Below, piece by piece: positions 5,836 to 8,630 of a DNA stretch of 8,630 nucleotides (the first letter of the stretch is position 1; the number at the start of each line of letters is the position of its first letter). Made by a program: the position numbers and the translations under genes. The notes beneath the pieces were generated by a model. The model had not been told where the DNA came from, did not search any database, and saw nothing but the letters and a program-made list of their open reading frames with translations. Source of the DNA: Rubrivivax sp. (GTDB lineage Bacteria; Pseudomonadota; Gammaproteobacteria; Burkholderiales; Burkholderiaceae); contig SEEY01000130.1 in NCBI GenBank assembly GCA_004211235.1, forward strand, positions 1-8,630, read 5' to 3'.

Positions 5836-5844
5836 TGATTGAAT
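5836..5844 (+). promoter_or_regulatory. Candidate extended -10 element for the 68-aa gene
   Basis: TGA-TTGAAT has the TGn extension followed by a hexamer matching TATAAT at four positions. TTGAAC (5820-5825) lies upstream but only 13 bases away, too close for a normal -35. Transcription would start near 5851. This is a weak call, in the 206-base gap (5709-5914) between divergent genes, which otherwise shows nothing I can name. Confidence 0.25.
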
Positions 5845-5903
5845 CCGCTTAGGCGCCACGCGCGCCGTGTTCCCGACCTCCCACCAGCGGCAGCGCCGCG
5901 ATG

Positions 5904-5908
5904 AAAGG
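5904..5908 (+). promoter_or_regulatory. Ribosome binding site AAAGG that decides the start at 5915
   Basis: AAAGG stands six bases before the ATG at 5915. The alternative GTG at 5867, in the same frame, has no Shine-Dalgarno and would add a basic, low-complexity head of 16 residues, so the ATG is preferred. Confidence 0.6.
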
Positions 5909-5914
5909 CCCAGC

Positions 5915-6121
5915 ATGCAGACCCTCGACGAAATGCGTGACCGCTGCCTGTTGACGGCCGAGCAGCATGCCGAGATCGGCGCGTGGGTCAGCCAGGCCCG
6001 CACCCCGGAAGCCATCATGGCCATGCCCGAAGGCCTGTGGCGCACCCTGGAACTCGCCAGCGTGCTCATGGACGTGGACGCCGACCTGCGGCGCGAACCA
6101 CTGCTCGGCGACGCGGCCTGA
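5915..6121 (+). CDS. Small uncharacterised protein, 68 aa
   Basis: I do not recognise a family. The product begins MQTLDEMRDRCLLTAEQHAE and looks all-helical and acidic, with no signal peptide or membrane segment. It includes a single cysteine (Cys11) and ends DVDADLRREPLLGDAA. The pattern LTAEQHAEIGAWV followed by PEAIMAMPEGLWRTLELASVLM suggests two or three packed helices. Reasons to call it real are a Shine-Dalgarno at the right distance, a normal codon pattern, its own strand opposite two flanking minus-strand genes, and a stop set in a hairpin shared with the convergent gene. A small adaptor or regulator is possible, but nothing shows this. Confidence 0.7.
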   Translation: MQTLDEMRDRCLLTAEQHAEIGAWVSQARTPEAIMAMPEGLWRTLELASVLMDVDADLRREPLLGDAA

Positions 6122-6135
6122 GCGTCGCTCAGGCC
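6115..6135. terminator. Perfect hairpin containing both convergent stop codons
   Basis: The arms GGCCTGAGC (6115-6123) and GCTCAGGCC (6127-6135) are perfectly complementary with a three-base loop GTC. The plus-strand stop TGA (6119-6121) is in the left arm and the minus-strand stop TGA (6129-6131) in the right arm. A nine-pair, very GC-rich stem is what a bidirectional terminator would have, but neither strand shows a following T run. It may instead protect transcript 3' ends. Confidence 0.6.
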
Positions 6136-7688
6136 CGGGGCTTCATCAGCCCCTGGCAGGCCGAGCGGGCCTTGGCATCGCTGCCGTCCAGCTTGCCGCA
6201 GACACCGTCCAGCTGGGCCTTGAGCCGGCCCACGGCGGCCGCCTGCGTTGGAGTCTTGTTCCAGTCCGCCAGCAGCGTGGCGACCTTCTTCAGCGAGCGT
6301 TCGCTGCGCTCGTAGAAAGCGCCCGGGTCCTTCTGCGCCTCGGCGAACAGCTGCGCCGCGGCCTTCTCGATGCGCGGCGTGTCCTCGGGCGAGAGCTCCA
6401 CCAGGGCCGCGAAATAGCTCGAGCCCCACTGCAGCCGCGTGGCCGGGCCCTCGCTCTTGTTGAAGGCCTCCTCGTACCAGTTCAGCGCGTCGGCCTTCCT
6501 GCCCTGCGTCTTCGCATTGCCGGCGAGCTGGCTCATCAGGTAGTAGGGCGAGTGGCTGCGCGCCAGCGCCGACTTCAGCAGCTCGTCGCTGTCCTTCCAC
6601 AGCCCGGCGCGGCCGAGCAGGTAGGCGGCGCCGGTGACCACGGCCTGGCGCTCGTAGCCATCGGTGATCTCGCGATGCGCCTTGCTCGACTGCTCGCGCG
6701 CCTCCGCCAGCAGCGCGGCCGGGATGCCCTTGGGGTTGGCGTCTTCCTTCGGCGTGTCCAGGCGCGCCAGCTCGATGCGCGCCTGCAGCGCGTTCAGCCG
6801 GTCGGCGCGGGACAGCGTCGTGTCGGCGTTCAGCCGCTTCAGTGCGGTGTCGAACTCGCCGACGAGCTGGTGGCGCACATCACCCGGCGCCGGCGCGAAG
6901 GCCTTGGCGAGGTCGGGCGCTTCATTGGTCAGCACGTCCATCTGCGAGCGGGCCTGGGTCGGGTCGGCCAGCACGGCCCGCAGCCTGGGCAGCTGGGCGG
7001 GGTCGGCCGCCTTGCCGTCGGCGAGCGCGCCCACGGACTTCAGCCACAGCCGCGTGGCCGTCTCGGCATCTGCGCCCTCGCTGGCCTTGGCCAGCTGGGC
7101 CAGCGTGGCAGGGCGCTGTTCAACAGGCAGCAGTTGCTGCTCGTCGGTCTCCCAGCCATAGAAGCCCAGCAGCCGCCATTCGTTGGCCGACAGTTTCTTG
7201 CCCGCCTTCGCGTCCGCCAGCACGGCCTTGACCGGCCGGCCGCTGGACAGGCCGAGCTGCAGCACCTTCATCACCTGTGCGGCATCGGCCTCGCCGGGGA
7301 GGCGGGTCAGCTCGCTGCCGCTCGGGCTGAACAGGATCATCGTCGGGTAGCCGCGCACCTTGAAGCGGGTGCCCAGCTTCTGCGCGCCGGGCGCATCGCC
7401 GTCGATGCCCACGGCCACGAAGGCCTTGCTCTGCTCGATGAAGTCGGCGCGGTTGAACAGCGTCGCCTTGAGCTGGTTGCAGGGCGGGCACCACTTGGCG
7501 CCCCAGTACAGCAGCACCGGCTTCTTCTCCGCCTTGGCCTGGCTGAAGGCGCGGTCGATGTCCGCGTCCGCGGCGGCGGCCTGCCAGGACACGCCGGCGC
7601 TGGTGGTGCCGGTGGTGGCGTGGGCGGCGGGGTGGCAGGTCAGCGACAGGGCCACCGCGAGCGTCGAGAAGAGGAGTAGCAGCTTCAT
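6129..7688 (-). CDS. Exported thioredoxin-fold protein with long helical C-terminal domain
   Basis: The 519-aa protein begins MKLLLLFSTLAVALSL and has a Sec signal peptide ending near AAHA (residue 24). Residues about 40-150 form a thioredoxin fold: KKPVLLYWGAKWCPPC with active-site Cys67 and Cys70 (CPPC), then cis-proline Pro115 in RGYPTMILF. This resembles the DsbD C-terminal/thioredoxin_7 type. From about 155 to 519 the sequence is helical and TPR-like (for example GRKADALNWYEEAF). Two cysteines near the end (Cys497, Cys511) could be substrate or structural. A periplasmic thiol-disulfide role is likely; the partner is unknown. The start at 7688 is set by the signal peptide. No good Shine-Dalgarno is visible, and GACAAT at 7716-7721 is a possible -10. 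Confidence 0.9.
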   Translation of the reverse strand: MKLLLLFSTLAVALSLTCHPAAHATTGTTSAGVSWQAAAADADIDRAFSQAKAEKKPVLLYWGAKWCPPCNQLKATLFNRADFIEQSKAFVAVGIDGDAPGAQKLGTRFKVRGYPTMILFSPSGSELTRLPGEADAAQVMKVLQLGLSSGRPVKAVLADAKAGKKLSANEWRLLGFYGWETDEQQLLPVEQRPATLAQLAKASEGADAETATRLWLKSVGALADGKAADPAQLPRLRAVLADPTQARSQMDVLTNEAPDLAKAFAPAPGDVRHQLVGEFDTALKRLNADTTLSRADRLNALQARIELARLDTPKEDANPKGIPAALLAEAREQSSKAHREITDGYERQAVVTGAAYLLGRAGLWKDSDELLKSALARSHSPYYLMSQLAGNAKTQGRKADALNWYEEAFNKSEGPATRLQWGSSYFAALVELSPEDTPRIEKAAAQLFAEAQKDPGAFYERSERSLKKVATLLADWNKTPTQAAAVGRLKAQLDGVCGKLDGSDAKARSACQGLMKPRA

Positions 7689-7715
7689 GGCAGGCGGCAA
7701 GAGGAGGGATGGGAG

Positions 7716-7721
7716 ATTGTC
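7716..7721 (-). promoter_or_regulatory. Candidate -10 element (GACAAT) of the thioredoxin-fold gene
   Basis: On the minus strand GACAAT matches TATAAT at four of six positions and is the same hexamer seen at 674-679. Transcription would begin near 7709, leaving a leader of about 21 bases. There is no clear -35. This is a weak call. Confidence 0.25.
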
Positions 7722-7789
7722 CCGGGCTTTGGGTACGCGCGAGGCCGGTTCAGCGACGCAGCTTATGACCGCAGCGAATAGCCTCGCAT

Positions 7790-7915
7790 TCATGGGGGGA
7801 GCGCCGGCCAATCCACCTCCTTAAACTCCCGCCAGTCATCTACGAGCCAAGCCATGAAGCGCTGAGCTCCTGCTACACGCCACGCCGCGGCTGGGGTGCG
7901 TGGCACGAACGCGGC
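7790..7915 (-). pseudogene. Possible remnant of the 3' end of a LysR-type regulator gene
   Basis: Within the 253-base gap between the thioredoxin-fold gene and the AlkD-like gene, the minus strand encodes a protein-like tail. It contains AQRFMAWLVDDWREF followed by KEVDWPALPP and a stop. The pattern F..WL..E..F near a C-terminus is typical of the last helix of LysR-type regulators. Codon use is less GC-rich at third positions (GTA, TTT, GAT, GCT) than in neighbours. Upstream of 7915 the frame turns into the antisense of the AlkD-like gene, so only about 41 codons remain and no start is plausible. It could be chance; confidence is low. Confidence 0.28.
7879..7904. repeat. Inverted repeat GCCACGC/GCGTGGC before the AlkD-like gene
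   Basis: A perfect seven-base inverted repeat with a 12-base centre ends 25 bases before the -10-like hexamer at 7930. It could be an operator or chance. No T run follows on either strand. Confidence 0.3.
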
Positions 7916-7929
7916 GCGGCGCCGCACGG

Positions 7930-7935
7930 CAGAAT
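7930..7935 (+). promoter_or_regulatory. -10-like hexamer CAGAAT placed for a leaderless transcript
   Basis: CAGAAT matches TATAAT at the same four positions as GACAAT at 674-679 and is likewise followed by exactly six bases and then the ATG (7942). No Shine-Dalgarno is present. No clear -35 is seen. Confidence 0.35.
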
Positions 7936-7941
7936 CCCCGC

Positions 7942-8622
7942 ATGCCGGTTCCGCGCCCACCCCGCCTGGACGAGGCCCTGGCCGCGCTGCACCGGCATGC
8001 ACGGCCGGATGCCCTCGACGCCATGGCCGGCTTCGGCCTGACCGGCGAGGGGCGCCTCGGCCTCGCCGTACCGACGCTGCGCGCGTTGGCCAAGGACTTC
8101 AGGCGGGATCACGCGCTCGCGCTGGCGCTGTGGGACACCGGCATCCCGGATGCGCAGATCCTCGCGGGCCTGGTGGCCGAGCCGGCGCGCTTCACGCTGG
8201 CGGAGATGGATCACTGTGTGGCCGGCATGCAGGCCTGGGACGTCTGCGACCAGGCCTGCCTGAATGCCTTCGTCAAGAGTCCGCTGGCCTGGGCGGCCAT
8301 CCCGCGCTGGGCGATGCGCGAGCGCGAGTTCGAGAAGCGCGCGGGCTTTTCGCTGCTCGCCGTGGCCGCGGTGCACCAGAAGACGCGGGCCGACGGCGAT
8401 TTCCTGGCCTGTCTGCCGCTCATCGAAGCGGCGGCCGGCGACGACCGCAACTTCGTCCGGAAGGCCGTCAACTGGGCCCTGCGCCAGATCGGCAAGCGCA
8501 GCCCCGCCCTTTGCGAGCCTGCGCTCACTGTGGCCGAGCGCTTGTGTCGGCGCAAGGAAAAGTCGGCGCGCTGGATCGGTAGCGATGCCCGCCGGGAACT
8601 GGCTCAACGGATCTTGTCGTAG
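7942..8622 (+). CDS. AlkD-like DNA alkylation repair protein (HEAT-like repeats)
   Basis: The 226-aa cytoplasmic protein is all-helical and fits the DNA alkylation repair enzyme family (AlkC/AlkD type). Family landmarks are AVPTLRALAKDF (42-53), ALWDTGIPDAQILAGLV (62-78), WDVCDQ (99-104, with the acidic residues of the AlkD WD..D region), EFEKRAGFSLLA (129-140), NFVRKAVNWALRQIGKR (170-186) and ARWIGSDARREL (209-220). AlkD removes bulky or cationic alkylated bases by a glycosylase mechanism without base flipping; this family also has members without shown activity. The ATG at 7942 is preferred to a GTG at 7900, which would add an Arg-rich head. There is no Shine-Dalgarno. Its last 19 bases overlap a probable minus-strand gene end. 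Confidence 0.9.
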   Translation: MPVPRPPRLDEALAALHRHARPDALDAMAGFGLTGEGRLGLAVPTLRALAKDFRRDHALALALWDTGIPDAQILAGLVAEPARFTLAEMDHCVAGMQAWDVCDQACLNAFVKSPLAWAAIPRWAMREREFEKRAGFSLLAVAAVHQKTRADGDFLACLPLIEAAAGDDRNFVRKAVNWALRQIGKRSPALCEPALTVAERLCRRKEKSARWIGSDARRELAQRILS

Positions 8623-8630
8623 TCCCAGCC
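8604..8630 (-). CDS. Probable C-terminal end of a minus-strand gene, cut by the window edge
   Basis: The minus strand reads GWDYDKIR followed by TGA (8604-8606). The peptide looks like a natural protein tail, and a convergent gene is expected here because the AlkD-like gene ends eight bases from the edge. Only eight codons are visible, so neither the family nor even the gene's existence can be settled from this window. It would overlap the AlkD-like gene by 19 bases. Confidence 0.35.
   Translation of the reverse strand, partial: GWDYDKIR

Noticed and set aside
4392..5852. 486-codon open frame opposite the hydrolase gene
   Set aside because: The hydrolase has a signal peptide and full catalytic triad in the expected order; the opposite frame has low-complexity Arg/Gln-rich sequence only.
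5967..7679. 570-codon open frame on the plus strand opposite the thioredoxin-fold gene
   Set aside because: Its composition is dominated by Arg, Gln, Leu and Gly with no recognisable domain, and it starts inside the 68-aa gene. It is a shadow of the opposite strand.
7873..8607. 244-codon minus-strand open frame opposite the AlkD-like gene
   Set aside because: The plus-strand frame has several AlkD family motifs; the minus frame is Arg/Gln/Gly-rich with no motif.
1..8630. Mobile element, CRISPR, tRNA or toxin-antitoxin content
   Set aside because: I saw no terminal inverted repeats with target duplications, no spaced direct repeats, no tRNA-like cloverleaf and no transposase or toxin motif. 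The window reads as stable chromosome.

Overview
The window is a GC-rich stretch of chromosome of the kind found in Burkholderiales, a guess based on GC-rich third codon positions and protein families that resemble Roseateles, Rubrivivax or Leptothrix relatives. It looks like ordinary core and housekeeping DNA. I see no insertion sequences, CRISPR arrays, tRNA, rRNA or phage genes. No gene-free stretch exceeds about 255 bases.

Left part (1-1802). The 5' end of mnmG (tRNA-modifying flavoprotein) runs leftwards off the edge. Its upstream region holds a recognisable sigma70-type promoter with a perfect DnaA box inside the spacer. Rightwards follow a small DUF2892 membrane protein and a small YkgJ-type cysteine-cluster protein. 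A DUF2061 membrane protein lies on the minus strand, then an unrecognised 164-aa protein on the plus strand. A Fur-box-like sequence sits between those last two divergent genes.

Central part (1803-5708, minus strand). A tightly coupled four-gene operon reads, in order of transcription: an exported TAP-type alpha/beta hydrolase, a NatA-like ABC ATPase, a NatB-like ABC-2 permease, and a small lipoprotein. All three junctions are ATGA overlaps of four bases, so the four products are probably made together. The likely picture is a membrane exporter with an envelope hydrolase and an envelope lipoprotein. The substrate cannot be read from sequence.

Right part (5709-8630). A 68-aa protein of unknown function (plus) faces a 519-aa exported thioredoxin-fold protein with a CPPC active site and a long helical C-terminal region (minus). 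Their stop codons lie in the two arms of one perfect hairpin. After a 253-base gap, which may hold the degraded 3' end of a LysR-type regulator gene, comes an AlkD-like DNA alkylation repair protein (plus). Its 3' end overlaps the apparent last codons of another minus-strand gene that leaves the window.

Two plus-strand genes (686 and 7942) lack a Shine-Dalgarno sequence but carry a -10-like hexamer exactly six bases before the ATG, which suggests leaderless transcripts.
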